Shown here piece by piece: positions 7,998 to 14,954 of a stretch of DNA of 16,001 nt. Position 1 is the stretch's first letter. The number at the start of each line of letters is the position of its first letter. The position numbers and the translations under genes are program-made. Location: assembly GCF_002498065.1 (NCBI RefSeq), contig NZ_DAFZ01000024.1:1-16001 (forward strand), read 5' to 3'. Source of the stretch: Methanoculleus sp. UBA208 (lineage in GTDB: Archaea > Halobacteriota > Methanomicrobia > Methanomicrobiales > Methanoculleaceae). The notes beneath the pieces were generated by a model, which saw only the letters and a program-made list of their open reading frames with translations, was not told the origin of the DNA and did not search any database.

Positions 7998-8126
7998 CTC
8001 CTCTCTCCTTGCGATGATAGATTCCGGCACAGACCATATCTCTTTCCCCGCGAGAGCGGATCGCTCCCCGAACACTTTCACCCCCCGCGGAGCAGGCTCT
8101 TTTATTCGCGGGCCGATGCTTCCGGT
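7998..8126. promoter_or_regulatory. Divergent promoter region, flavoprotein / radical SAM
   Basis: This 129-bp gap separates divergent genes. On the plus strand CTTTTATTC (8099-8107) lies about 24 bases before ATG 8127 and there is no ribosome-binding site, so a leaderless transcript is expected. On the minus strand a weaker AGATATGG (8037-8044) lies about 43 bases before ATG 7997 and would give a short leader containing the ribosome-binding site. Confidence 0.45.
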
Positions 8127-9329
8127 ATGTCCGTCGCGGAGCAGAAACTCACCTATCTCACCGCTGCCGGGCGGTTCGACATCTGCAGCCCGGGCGAGTG
8201 CCTTCAACTCCTCCCGATGACACTCGACGCCCGAAAGACCTCTCAAGCGCCGGAAATTCTGCCTGTTCCGCTCGATACCCCTCGTGCATCTCAAGAAGCT
8301 CTCGGCGGTCTCGAAGACCCGAATGTGCGAACCGTGATCGCTCCCTATATCTCCTACAACCGCCGGACGGGCGGGTGCGGGCGGATGCTCAAGATGCTCC
8401 TCAACGGCACCTGCTCCTACGACTGCGCCTACTGCCCCGTCCGCACCCGGCGGGAGCCGGTGAGTTTCTCCCCCCGGGAGTTCGCCGATACCTTCCTCCG
8501 CCTCTGGCGGGACGGACTCGTCGAAGGACTTTTTTTGAGTTCCGGCATCCCCCGGGACGTCGATTATGTAATGCACGATCTCGTGGAGACGGGGGAGCTC
8601 CTGCGCCGCCGGGGCTACGGCGGCTACCTTCACCTGAAGGTCCTCCCCGGCGCAACCCGGGCGGATATCCACGACGCCGCCCGCGTGGCCGACCGGATCA
8701 GCATCAACCTGGAGACGACGTCCCCCGACCGCCTTGGGGGTATCGCCGGGGTGAAGGACTACCGGCAGGATATCCTGAAGCGCCAGTCGTGGGTGGCGGA
8801 GGAGAAGCCCGGCGGCCACACCACGCAGCTCGTTGTCGGGGCGGCAGACGAGACCGATGCTGAGGTCCTCTCCTGCCTCGCCGACCAGTACCGGCGGGTC
8901 CGCCCCTCCCGGATCTACTTTTCGGCGTTCCGCTCCCTCCCCGGGACTCCCCTTGCATCGCACCCCGATACACCGGCATGGCGGGCGAGGCGGTGGTACC
9001 AGGCCGACTTCCTGCTCCGTGAGTACGGCGTTACGGCCGACGAACTCCGGTCTATCTTTGATGAAGAGGGGTTCTTTCCCGACCGCGACCCGAAAGTCGT
9101 CCTTGCGGCCGGGAGGATGCCGGTGAACGTCAACCTTGCCCCGCGCCGCGACCTCCTCCGGGTTCCCGGGATCGGGCCGAAGGGGGCGGACAGGATCCTC
9201 TCGCAGCGGAGAGTGCGGCCGTTTACCGGATCTGCTGATCTTGCCCGGGCCGGTATCCGGGGGAAAGCCGCCGGACGCTATCTCACGTTCGGCGGGCGGG
9301 AGACGGTGCAGACGAAGCTTGTCCTGTAG
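8127..9329 (+). CDS. Radical SAM protein with helix-hairpin-helix domain (COG4277 type)
   Basis: A 400-residue protein. The radical SAM cluster motif is C96-x3-C100-x2-C103 (NGTCSYDCAYC), which binds a [4Fe-4S] cluster and S-adenosylmethionine. The barrel continues through RISINLETTSPDRL and IYFSAFRSLPGTP. The C-terminus has a helix-hairpin-helix DNA-binding motif (LLRVPGIGPKGADRIL, about 343-358). This architecture matches the COG4277 / TIGR03916 group, described as putative DNA modification or repair radical SAM proteins. In many bacteria a uracil-DNA-glycosylase-like gene is adjacent, but none is seen here. Two extra cysteines (Cys20, Cys25) lie in DICSPGEC. ATG 8127 is chosen because it is 24 bases from the TATA-like element and begins the conserved N-terminus; the frame is open much further upstream only by chance, antisense to the flavoprotein gene. 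The substrate is unknown. Confidence 0.85.
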   Translation: MSVAEQKLTYLTAAGRFDICSPGECLQLLPMTLDARKTSQAPEILPVPLDTPRASQEALGGLEDPNVRTVIAPYISYNRRTGGCGRMLKMLLNGTCSYDCAYCPVRTRREPVSFSPREFADTFLRLWRDGLVEGLFLSSGIPRDVDYVMHDLVETGELLRRRGYGGYLHLKVLPGATRADIHDAARVADRISINLETTSPDRLGGIAGVKDYRQDILKRQSWVAEEKPGGHTTQLVVGAADETDAEVLSCLADQYRRVRPSRIYFSAFRSLPGTPLASHPDTPAWRARRWYQADFLLREYGVTADELRSIFDEEGFFPDRDPKVVLAAGRMPVNVNLAPRRDLLRVPGIGPKGADRILSQRRVRPFTGSADLARAGIRGKAAGRYLTFGGRETVQTKLVL

Positions 9330-9367
9330 CGTGCGGACGGATGCGGTTTCCCAAAAATTGGTGGGGC

Positions 9368-10261
9368 TTACCTGACCTGCCCAAACTCGGTGCCCACGTC
9401 GGCAGCAGACCGGTAGGTCCGGTCGCTGAACCTCTCAAGCGCCGCGATCACGTCCTCCGGGGCGTTGTTTGTTCTGGCATGGGCGATCAGGTCCTGTCTG
9501 CCCGCCGGGTAGTCCATGCCCTTGAGGTAGACCTGCAGGTCGGCGGCGGAGAGGTGCGCGAGGGACGGCGCTCCCGGGGTTGTCGCGGGCCGTTCAACCG
9601 CCGCTCCCTCCTCCTCGGCCTTCATCATGGACTCGAGTGTCGGAGCGTGTGCCTCCGTCACCGGCCGGGTTTCGGCCTCAACCGGCTGCTCTCTTCGGAC
9701 CTCCTCGACGACAGTCTCCCGTGGCGCGGTCTCCGTCACCGCCGTCCTGGCCCTCCCCTCTTCCACTTCCCCGGCCTTTATCGGCATCTCCTCACGGACA
9801 CCCCTCTCCCGCACCTCCACGCGCTCCGTCGTGACGACCTCGCGCGGCGGGGCCTCCGTTCGGGTCACGGCCCGGGCCTCCTCCTGGCTCGGGGGACCCA
9901 TCGGCCGTCTCGACTCGATCAGGCTCCAGTTCGCTTCTCTCGGCCAATCGCCTTCCGAGAACCCGGGCTCGTTGTCGAGCCTGTACTTGCTGATGTTCGC
10001 CACAAAGACGTCGTCCCCCGGCCGGTAGACCATGGCCTCGATAGGGATCGCGAAGAGCTTCGACCCGAGACCGAACATCCCCCCGGTCCTGAGCACTGCG
10101 TATACCACTCTTCCCGTGGGGAGACCTACTCGCAGGCTCGAGATCTCACCGAGATCATAGCCCTCCGGGTTCTTCACCCGTTTCCCCACGACATCTTCGG
10201 ATGAGAAGAACTCCTGCCCCTCCGTCCTCCGTACCTGCTGTTCAAGAATCGTTTCGGCCAT
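9368..10261 (-). CDS. PRC-barrel protein with one DUF2795 module
   Basis: 297 residues from ATG 10261. An N-terminal PRC-barrel domain (about 20-105; VVGKRVKNPEGYDLGEI, VVYAVLRTGG, FAIPIEAM) is followed by a long charged linker (about 118-235) rich in Glu, Arg, Thr and Pro. The end is a DUF2795 module (236-294: LSAADLQVYLKG, DYPAGRQDLI, DVIAALERF, YRSAADVGTEFG). PRC barrels bind proteins or RNA in photosynthetic reaction centres and RimM; the role of free-standing ones and of DUF2795 is not known. No signal or membrane segment is seen. ATG 10261 has GGTGG six bases upstream and gives MAET, like the paralogue's MAER; the in-frame ATG at 10273 is less likely. It follows its paralogue by about 200 bases with its own TATA box, and converges with the radical SAM gene. 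Confidence 0.85.
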   Translation of the reverse strand: MAETILEQQVRRTEGQEFFSSEDVVGKRVKNPEGYDLGEISSLRVGLPTGRVVYAVLRTGGMFGLGSKLFAIPIEAMVYRPGDDVFVANISKYRLDNEPGFSEGDWPREANWSLIESRRPMGPPSQEEARAVTRTEAPPREVVTTERVEVRERGVREEMPIKAGEVEEGRARTAVTETAPRETVVEEVRREQPVEAETRPVTEAHAPTLESMMKAEEEGAAVERPATTPGAPSLAHLSAADLQVYLKGMDYPAGRQDLIAHARTNNAPEDVIAALERFSDRTYRSAADVGTEFGQVR

Positions 10262-10336
10262 TGCAACCACCATATCCCTGGTACGCTTCCGAAGGCAGTC
10301 TTCACCTTCGCGCAGAGCGGGCGATGCGCGTTGCGA

Positions 10337-10345
10337 CTATTTAAG
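10337..10345 (-). promoter_or_regulatory. TATA box of the shorter PRC-barrel gene
   Basis: Minus-strand CTTAAATAG, centred 80 bases before ATG 10261, predicts a leader of about 50 nt. The paralogous gene has a similar element at 77 bases. Confidence 0.5.
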
Positions 10346-10349
10346 AGTT

Positions 10350-10369
10350 CCCCGGCCCCTGGACCGGGG
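10350..10369 (-). terminator. Possible terminator hairpin between the PRC-barrel genes
   Basis: CCCCGG (10350-10355) and CCGGGG (10364-10369) form a 6-bp GC-only stem with an 8-base loop, about 95 bases past the stop of the longer PRC-barrel gene and just upstream of the next promoter. It might end the first transcript or act as an operator. A T-run is lacking, so this call is weak. Confidence 0.25.
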
Positions 10370-10464
10370 CGCCGGGAGGGGATTTTCCGCCGCACAAAGA
10401 GCATACGGGGGAGGGTGGGAGGGATGTTTCCCGGCTGCCGCCCGCAGCGGTGGAATTTGTCCCC

Positions 10465-11625
10465 TCACTTGACGTTGCCGAACTCCGTGCTCACGTCGGT
10501 GGCTGACCGGTAGGTCCGGTCGCCGAACTGCTCAAGCGCCGCGATCACGTCCTCCGGGGCGTTGTTTGTTCTGGCGTGGTTGATCAGGTCCTGTTTGCCC
10601 GCCGGGTAGTCCATACCCTTGAGGTAGACCTGCAGGTCGGCAGCGGAGAGGTGGGCGAGCGACGGCCCCGTGCTCCGGGCAACGGGAGGCTCTTCGCGGA
10701 CCTCCTCGACCATGGTCTCCGCCCGTGCCGGCTGTCCCCCGCGAATCTCGCTGCCGAACTCCTCGCTCACCTCGGCGGCAGACCGGTAGGACCGGTCGGA
10801 AAAGCCCTCGAGCACCGTGATCACGCTCTCCGGGGCCTGGTTCTTTCTGGCGTGGTTGATCAGGTCCTGCCTGCCCGCGGGGTAATCGATGCCCTTGAGG
10901 TAGGTCTGCAGGCCTGCGGCCGAAAGGTGCCCGGGAGCCGGTCCCGGCGTCGTCGTGGGCCGTTCGGCTTCCGTCACCGGCCGGGTCTCCATCCCGCCCG
11001 TGCGCTCCCTCTGGACTTCCCTGACGCCGGGTTCCCGGGGCGGGGCCTCCGTTGTTACCGGCCGCTCCTCGGCACGCTGGCCCGTCGGCTGCCCTCCCCA
11101 GCCGCCCGCGACCGTCTGGACGGGCGGCGGCGTCGGAACGGTCCTCTCCCTGCCCGGGGCCGTGGTCTCCGCCGGTGCGGCCGCCGCTGCCTCCCGTGGC
11201 GGCGGGACTTCTCTCTCCGTCACCGGGGGCGCGGGCTCCGCTGCCGCACGCGCCGGGGGTGGTGTCCGGATCAGGCTCCAGTCCCCCTCGCGAGGCATCC
11301 TGCCCCTGGCAAACCCGTGCGTGGTGTCCAGCGTCCGCTTATCCGCATCCACGACGGCGCTCCTCTCCCCCGGGCGGGTGCGAACCGCCTCCCAGGGAAT
11401 GGCGAAATGCTTCTCGCCGAACCCGAGTATCCCCCCGTAGGAGAGCACGGCATACGCGACGCAGCCGCTATCGCGGTCAATGGCGACATCGCTGATATCG
11501 CCGAGGTTCTCTCCTTCCGGATTCCGTACCTTGATATCCCTGATGTCGTGTGCGCGCATCAGGTCCACCGTCTCTTCCCGTCTCGGCCGGGTCTCCAGCA
11601 CCGACCCTGCCTGTCTCTCAGCCAT
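10465..11625 (-). CDS. PRC-barrel protein with two DUF2795 modules
   Basis: 386 residues from ATG 11625. A PRC-barrel domain (about 22-105; IRDIKVRNPEGENLGDI, CVAYAVLSYGG, HFAIPWEAV) leads into a Pro/Ala/Glu-rich linker (about 121-232), probably unstructured. Two DUF2795 modules follow: A at 233-291 (LSAAGLQTYLKGIDYPAG) and B at 325-383 (LSAADLQVYLKGMDYPAG), separated by a charged spacer. Module B is closer to the single module of the neighbouring paralogue than to module A. The protein is predicted soluble and cytoplasmic, with unknown function. ATG 11625 was chosen because GGAGGGAGATACG immediately precedes it; an in-frame TTG at 11640 overlaps that ribosome-binding site. The 5' leader from the TATA box at 11697-11706 includes a GAAGGG/CCCTTC hairpin. 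Confidence 0.86.
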   Translation of the reverse strand: MAERQAGSVLETRPRREETVDLMRAHDIRDIKVRNPEGENLGDISDVAIDRDSGCVAYAVLSYGGILGFGEKHFAIPWEAVRTRPGERSAVVDADKRTLDTTHGFARGRMPREGDWSLIRTPPPARAAAEPAPPVTEREVPPPREAAAAAPAETTAPGRERTVPTPPPVQTVAGGWGGQPTGQRAEERPVTTEAPPREPGVREVQRERTGGMETRPVTEAERPTTTPGPAPGHLSAAGLQTYLKGIDYPAGRQDLINHARKNQAPESVITVLEGFSDRSYRSAAEVSEEFGSEIRGGQPARAETMVEEVREEPPVARSTGPSLAHLSAADLQVYLKGMDYPAGKQDLINHARTNNAPEDVIAALEQFGDRTYRSATDVSTEFGNVK

Positions 11626-11640
11626 CGTATCTCCCTCCAA

Positions 11641-11706
11641 CTCGTTTGCCTGCGAAGGGTTACTACCCCTTCAAGGCGGGGGAGTAGAGGATCGAGGATA
11701 CTTAAG
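11641..11706 (-). promoter_or_regulatory. Promoter and leader hairpin of the longer PRC-barrel gene
   Basis: The minus-strand TATA-like CTTAAGTATC (11697-11706) is centred about 77 bases before ATG 11625. The predicted leader holds a 6-bp perfect stem, GAAGGG/CCCTTC (11654-11659 with 11667-11672), with a 7-base loop. It ends about 16 bases before the ribosome-binding site. It may affect translation or mRNA stability, or be incidental. Confidence 0.45.
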
Positions 11707-11779
11707 CGTTTCCCGTTCGGGAGAATCGGCCGGGATCCGGGATGAGAGCATAGAGAGGAGAAAGGCTGCCGGCCCGAAC

Positions 11780-13087
11780 TTACGCCCGGGCGTACCGGAG
11801 GATCAGTTCGGTCGCCGCCCTGATATCCCGCCCCTGCTTCCTCGCCTCGGCAAGGTAAACATTGTAGACCTCATCGGTCACGAGCCGCATCTGCGGGCGG
11901 AACATATCGGCATGCATCATCAGGTCGAAGCACCGGGCCTCGCTCTCGGTGAGATCGAGCGGCCGGTACTCCCCGGTGTGCGGCACGAACGCCGGGTTCT
12001 TATCGCGGGACGTCCTGACCACGAGGTCGGCGAGCGGTGTCCCCGGGATGGGCTCGGCGCTGCTCACGAAGACGTCGTCGAGCGAGAGCGCAGCGATCAG
12101 GTCCTTCGTCGCCTCGTAGTCGCGTTTCGTCTCTCCGGGGTAGCCGACGATGAAGCTTCCTGCAACGCGAAGATCGTGCTCCCGGCACCGCTCCACCGCC
12201 TCCTCGACCTGCCGGACGGTCGCGCCCTTCCCCATCATCCGGAGCACCCGGTCGCTCCCCGACTCGATCCCGAAGAAGACCCACCCGATGGTGTACTGCC
12301 GGATGGCGTCCAGGATCTCGTCGGTGATGCAGTCGACGCGGATGTCCGGGGAGGAGACGTTCTTTTGCCCCATCACCCCGGCCATCCCCCGGAGGAGGCT
12401 GATGAAGGCTTCCGGGTCCATCTCCCCGCTGCTGGAGCCGTAGAGCGACCCGGTCCCCCCGGAGACCGAGAGCCGTGTCGCCCCGTGTGCGGAAAATGCC
12501 TTCACCTCCTCGATGATGCGCTCAAGCGGCCGGCTCCGGACCGTCCTCCCGAAGAACCGGGGCACCTGGCAGAAGGTGCATCCCCCGATGCACCCCCGGT
12601 GGGTCTCGATGTAGGCGTTCGCGCCCCGGATGCTCTGGCTCCCGATGTCGTCCGGGATCAGGGGGAGCGGCCGGTCGATCGACGCCGGCGGGGCAGGGGG
12701 CGTCACGACCGGCCGGCCGCCGTCGAGAAACGCGATCCCCGGGAGGGAATCCGAGACGCCTTCCTCGACGAGGCGGACAACCGTCTCCTCGCCCTCGCCG
12801 ACGACCACCGCGTCGGGAGCAAGCTCCCCGAGCACCATCTCCGGCGCGGCCGAGACCGGTCCCCCGACATAGACCGTCCCGCCCTGCTCGCGATGAGTCC
12901 GGATCAGGTCCCGGATCGCGGGGTCGAGGAGGTGCTGGGTCGAGAAGAGGCTCGCGAGCAGGACTGAGTCGGCCGGGGCGGCGGGCGTTCGGGTGAGCGT
13001 CACCCGATGACCCGCGTCGCGGAGAACGCCGCCGATCAGCATGGCGCCGTAGGTGTAGATGCCGGGGGAGAGGATCGTGATATCCAT
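11780..13087 (-). CDS. B12-binding-type radical SAM protein
   Basis: 435 residues from ATG 13087. The N-terminal third is a Rossmann-like region typical of the B12-binding domain preceding class B radical SAM enzymes (LSPGIYTYGAMLIGGVLRDAGH, VYVGGP, DAVVVGEGEET). The DxHxxG cobalamin-ligand motif is not visible, so actual B12 binding is doubtful. The radical SAM cluster motif is C166-x3-C170-x2-C173 (HRGCIGGCTFC), followed by IRVDCITDEIL, WVFFGIESGSDRVLRMMGKG and FIVGYPGET. It resembles an archaeal B12-binding/radical SAM group of which MJ_0865 is, as I recall, the type (TIGR04014). The reaction is unknown; candidates are methylation, methylthiolation or ring chemistry. ATG 13087 is about 25 bases from a TATA element and lacks a ribosome-binding site, implying a leaderless mRNA. 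It lies 46 bases downstream of the zinc-ribbon gene, which may also read through into it. Confidence 0.85.
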   Translation of the reverse strand: MDITILSPGIYTYGAMLIGGVLRDAGHRVTLTRTPAAPADSVLLASLFSTQHLLDPAIRDLIRTHREQGGTVYVGGPVSAAPEMVLGELAPDAVVVGEGEETVVRLVEEGVSDSLPGIAFLDGGRPVVTPPAPPASIDRPLPLIPDDIGSQSIRGANAYIETHRGCIGGCTFCQVPRFFGRTVRSRPLERIIEEVKAFSAHGATRLSVSGGTGSLYGSSSGEMDPEAFISLLRGMAGVMGQKNVSSPDIRVDCITDEILDAIRQYTIGWVFFGIESGSDRVLRMMGKGATVRQVEEAVERCREHDLRVAGSFIVGYPGETKRDYEATKDLIAALSLDDVFVSSAEPIPGTPLADLVVRTSRDKNPAFVPHTGEYRPLDLTESEARCFDLMMHADMFRPQMRLVTDEVYNVYLAEARKQGRDIRAATELILRYARA

Positions 13088-13117
13088 GATACAGTATCGC
13101 CGGAACAGTATACAAAA
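13088..13117 (-). promoter_or_regulatory. Promoter with palindrome and direct repeat before the radical SAM gene
   Basis: The minus-strand TATA core lies in TTTTGTATAC (13108-13117), about 25 bases before ATG 13087. Between it and the start codon is GATAC-A-GTATC (13088-13098, plus strand), a perfect palindrome about a central base that abuts the ATG. ACAGTAT occurs at 13092-13098 or one base earlier and again about 15 bases later, overlapping the TATA core. The arrangement would suit a repressor that blocks initiation. Confidence 0.45.
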
Positions 13118-13133
13118 GGTGGGGATCTGCCGG

Positions 13134-13811
13134 TCAGAGCGGCGCGGGCTGCCTGAACCGCCGGGCCTCGGCGACGGTGTGGGCACTCCGGTCCGATGCG
13201 GCGATCAACCGCGCCTGGAGCCGCATGATGTCGGCGATGATGGGTTGCGGGTTCTTCCCCATCGTCTCCGCGACAACGGCGCGGGCCTCCCGGAGCCTCC
13301 CTGCCCTGCGGAGCAGGTCCGCGAGGAGCGCCTCGTCCGTCCCCGCCTGGGGTGCCAGGCGCTCGCCCTTCTCCCACGCCCGCCGAAGGAGGTCGGCGGC
13401 GCGTTTCCGGCAGATCCGGGCGGGCACGTCCTTCCCCTCGTCGTCGCAGACCCATGCAGCATGGAGGGACGCCCACGCAGCCCGGGCCGGGGCACCGAGA
13501 TCTTCCTGGATTATCGACCAGCAGAGGAAGGTGTTTGCGATATTCGGAAACTTCCGGGCGTCGAGTTGCCAGCGGTAGCGCGGGAGTTTCACCACGTCGG
13601 CCGCCCCCTTCGGGGCCTTGCCCGGGTCGGGTGCGCAGTAGCCGCAGGACGGGCACCGTTTCACCCATGCGTAGATGGTGGATCGCAGGGGTTCGGCGGG
13701 ACGGGTATCGAGGTCGCGCGACCCGACGCAGCCCGCGGCCTCGGGGATGGTGAACCGGCAGGCCTCGCCGCAGACTGCACAGGTGGTATTGAGGTGACGG
13801 AGGTGGGTCAT
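13134..13811 (-). CDS. Zinc-ribbon DUF2225-like protein
   Basis: 225 residues from ATG 13811. The N-terminal quarter has two Cys pairs, C11-x2-C14 and C53-x2-C56, separated by a segment (GSRDLDTRP, then STIYAWVKRCPSCGY) that follows the DUF2225 pattern C-P-x-C...R-x-x-D-x-D-x-R...Y-x-x-x-x-C-P-x-C-G-Y. These should form one zinc-binding ribbon. The remainder (about 75-225) is helical, with a Leu/Ala/Arg-rich repeat-like character resembling the TPR-like C-terminus of that family. No catalytic motif, signal or membrane segment is seen. Function is unknown. The mRNA is predicted leaderless from the TATA box at 13837-13845. It lies 46 bases upstream of the radical SAM gene in the same direction, so a shared role is possible but not shown. 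An Arg-rich last segment ends the protein. Confidence 0.75.
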   Translation of the reverse strand: MTHLRHLNTTCAVCGEACRFTIPEAAGCVGSRDLDTRPAEPLRSTIYAWVKRCPSCGYCAPDPGKAPKGAADVVKLPRYRWQLDARKFPNIANTFLCWSIIQEDLGAPARAAWASLHAAWVCDDEGKDVPARICRKRAADLLRRAWEKGERLAPQAGTDEALLADLLRRAGRLREARAVVAETMGKNPQPIIADIMRLQARLIAASDRSAHTVAEARRFRQPAPL

Positions 13812-13859
13812 CGATGGGCTGAATGACCTATCCGCCGATATATAGTTTGCCCACGATGG
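13809..13859 (-). promoter_or_regulatory. Promoter bracketed by an inverted repeat
   Basis: The minus-strand TATA box is CTATATATC (13837-13845), about 30 bases before ATG 13811. It is flanked by an imperfect inverted repeat: CATCGATGGGC (13809-13819, containing the start codon on the minus strand) and GCCCACGATGG (13849-13859), with one bulged base. The arms could be an operator pair. They could also form a hairpin that ends the upstream permease transcript, whose stop is at 13878. Confidence 0.45.
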
Positions 13860-13877
13860 AATGCGGCGAGATGACGG

Positions 13878-14954
13878 CTACGCCGGAACCCCTTCCCCGA
13901 CCCGGCGGGCGTAGGCCGTTACCGCCCACCCGAGGAGGGCCGTCGCGCCCGCGACCAGCGCGAGGATCAGCCAGTGGACGGGACCTGCGGTGTCCACCGC
14001 GAGCCTGACTATGAGGTTCAGGGGGTTGTAGGGGACGGCCATGACGAGGAGGAAGACTACAACGAGCGCGGTCGAGAAGATGAACTGGGCGCTCGTCCGT
14101 TCGCGGTAGTGAAGCGCCACGAGAGCCCCGAGCAGGATGAGGAAGAGCCCGCCCGCCGAGGCGTGGAGGAGGATCGCGGCGGCGTTATCGACCGCGATGC
14201 CGTTGAACCCGAGGAGAAGGAGCCAGGCTCCGGCCTGAACCGGAACCAGAACCTCGCAGGCGGCAACCTTCCCCCAGACCATCTCCGCGAACGTGACCGG
14301 CGTCGACATGAGCGTCTCGAGCGTCTGGCGCTGGTATTCTTCGGTGATGAGGTCGATGATCAGGGCGGCCGAGACGATCGCCGGGAGAAGGACGAGCAGC
14401 GGAATGAGGAGGCCGTAGACGAACTCGAAGAAGTTCTCGCCGCCGCCGGACTCGGGGAAGTTCAGCGAGACCGGGAAGGCGGTCATCCGCCCGGCCCGGA
14501 CCTCCCGCAGTTCCTTCTCGTAGCCCTGGAGCACCTCTTTTACCTTGACGTTGATGACGCTCGACTGCAGGTCGTTCTGGATGAGGTAGAGCGTGACCAT
14601 GACCGGCCCCTCGGCGTCGGGCGGGGTGTCCGGGACGTAAACCACCGCCGAGACCGCTCGTTCGCGGAGCGCCGCAAGCGCCTGGCCGAGATCCATCCGG
14701 TGGAGGATGAGGTCGTCTCTCTTCTCGAACTCGTCGATGAGCGGTGAGTCCGCCCCTGCGTAGCCGACGCCGTAGGTGACCGTCGAGTAGCCCTCGATCG
14801 CCTCCGGGTCGTACATGGCGGTGAGCCCCACCATCAGAAACGACGAGAACATCGCGATGAAGACCTGCAGGAGGATCGCAAAGACGATCGTCTTCTCCGA
14901 CGAGAGTCCCAGGAGTTCTTTCTTCGCGATAAGGCCGATATTTCGTCTTTTCAC
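13878..14954 (-). CDS. ABC-2 type transporter permease
   Basis: 358 residues from GTG 14954. The architecture is that of ABC-2/NatB-like permeases. One N-terminal membrane segment (about 22-45) follows a short cytoplasmic start (KRRNIGLIAKKELLGL). A large extracytoplasmic domain (about 47-175) comes next, then five or so membrane segments (about 176-200, 228-250, 257-280, 288-310, 322-345). Between the second and third segments lies the conserved cytoplasmic stretch ITEEYQRQTLETLMSTPVT, typical of the family. It would form a transport channel with a partner permease and an ATPase. Its GTG overlaps the TGA of the upstream fusion gene in GTGA, so the two are translationally coupled and probably form a heterodimer. 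The ATPase gene is not in the window and is expected further upstream on the minus strand. The substrate is unknown. Confidence 0.88.
   Translation of the reverse strand: MKRRNIGLIAKKELLGLSSEKTIVFAILLQVFIAMFSSFLMVGLTAMYDPEAIEGYSTVTYGVGYAGADSPLIDEFEKRDDLILHRMDLGQALAALRERAVSAVVYVPDTPPDAEGPVMVTLYLIQNDLQSSVINVKVKEVLQGYEKELREVRAGRMTAFPVSLNFPESGGGENFFEFVYGLLIPLLVLLPAIVSAALIIDLITEEYQRQTLETLMSTPVTFAEMVWGKVAACEVLVPVQAGAWLLLLGFNGIAVDNAAAILLHASAGGLFLILLGALVALHYRERTSAQFIFSTALVVVFLLVMAVPYNPLNLIVRLAVDTAGPVHWLILALVAGATALLGWAVTAYARRVGEGVPA

Noticed and set aside
7206..8126. N-terminal extension of the COG4277 radical SAM protein by 307 codons
   Set aside because: It is antisense to the flavoprotein, has no domain, and a promoter-like element lies just before ATG 8127.
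9368..11625. Repeated DNA in the PRC-barrel genes as an insertion element or CRISPR
   Set aside because: The repeats are coding DUF2795 modules of about 177 bases with no transposase, terminal repeats or regular short spacers.
11480..12967. Plus-strand open frame of 495 codons opposite the B12-type radical SAM gene
   Set aside because: It is an antisense shadow with no recognisable motif and spans an intergenic region and promoter on the other strand.
11780..13087. Assignment as a methanogenesis marker radical SAM enzyme such as Mmp10
   Set aside because: The B12-domain-first layout and cluster spacing do not let me assign it to that family from sequence alone.
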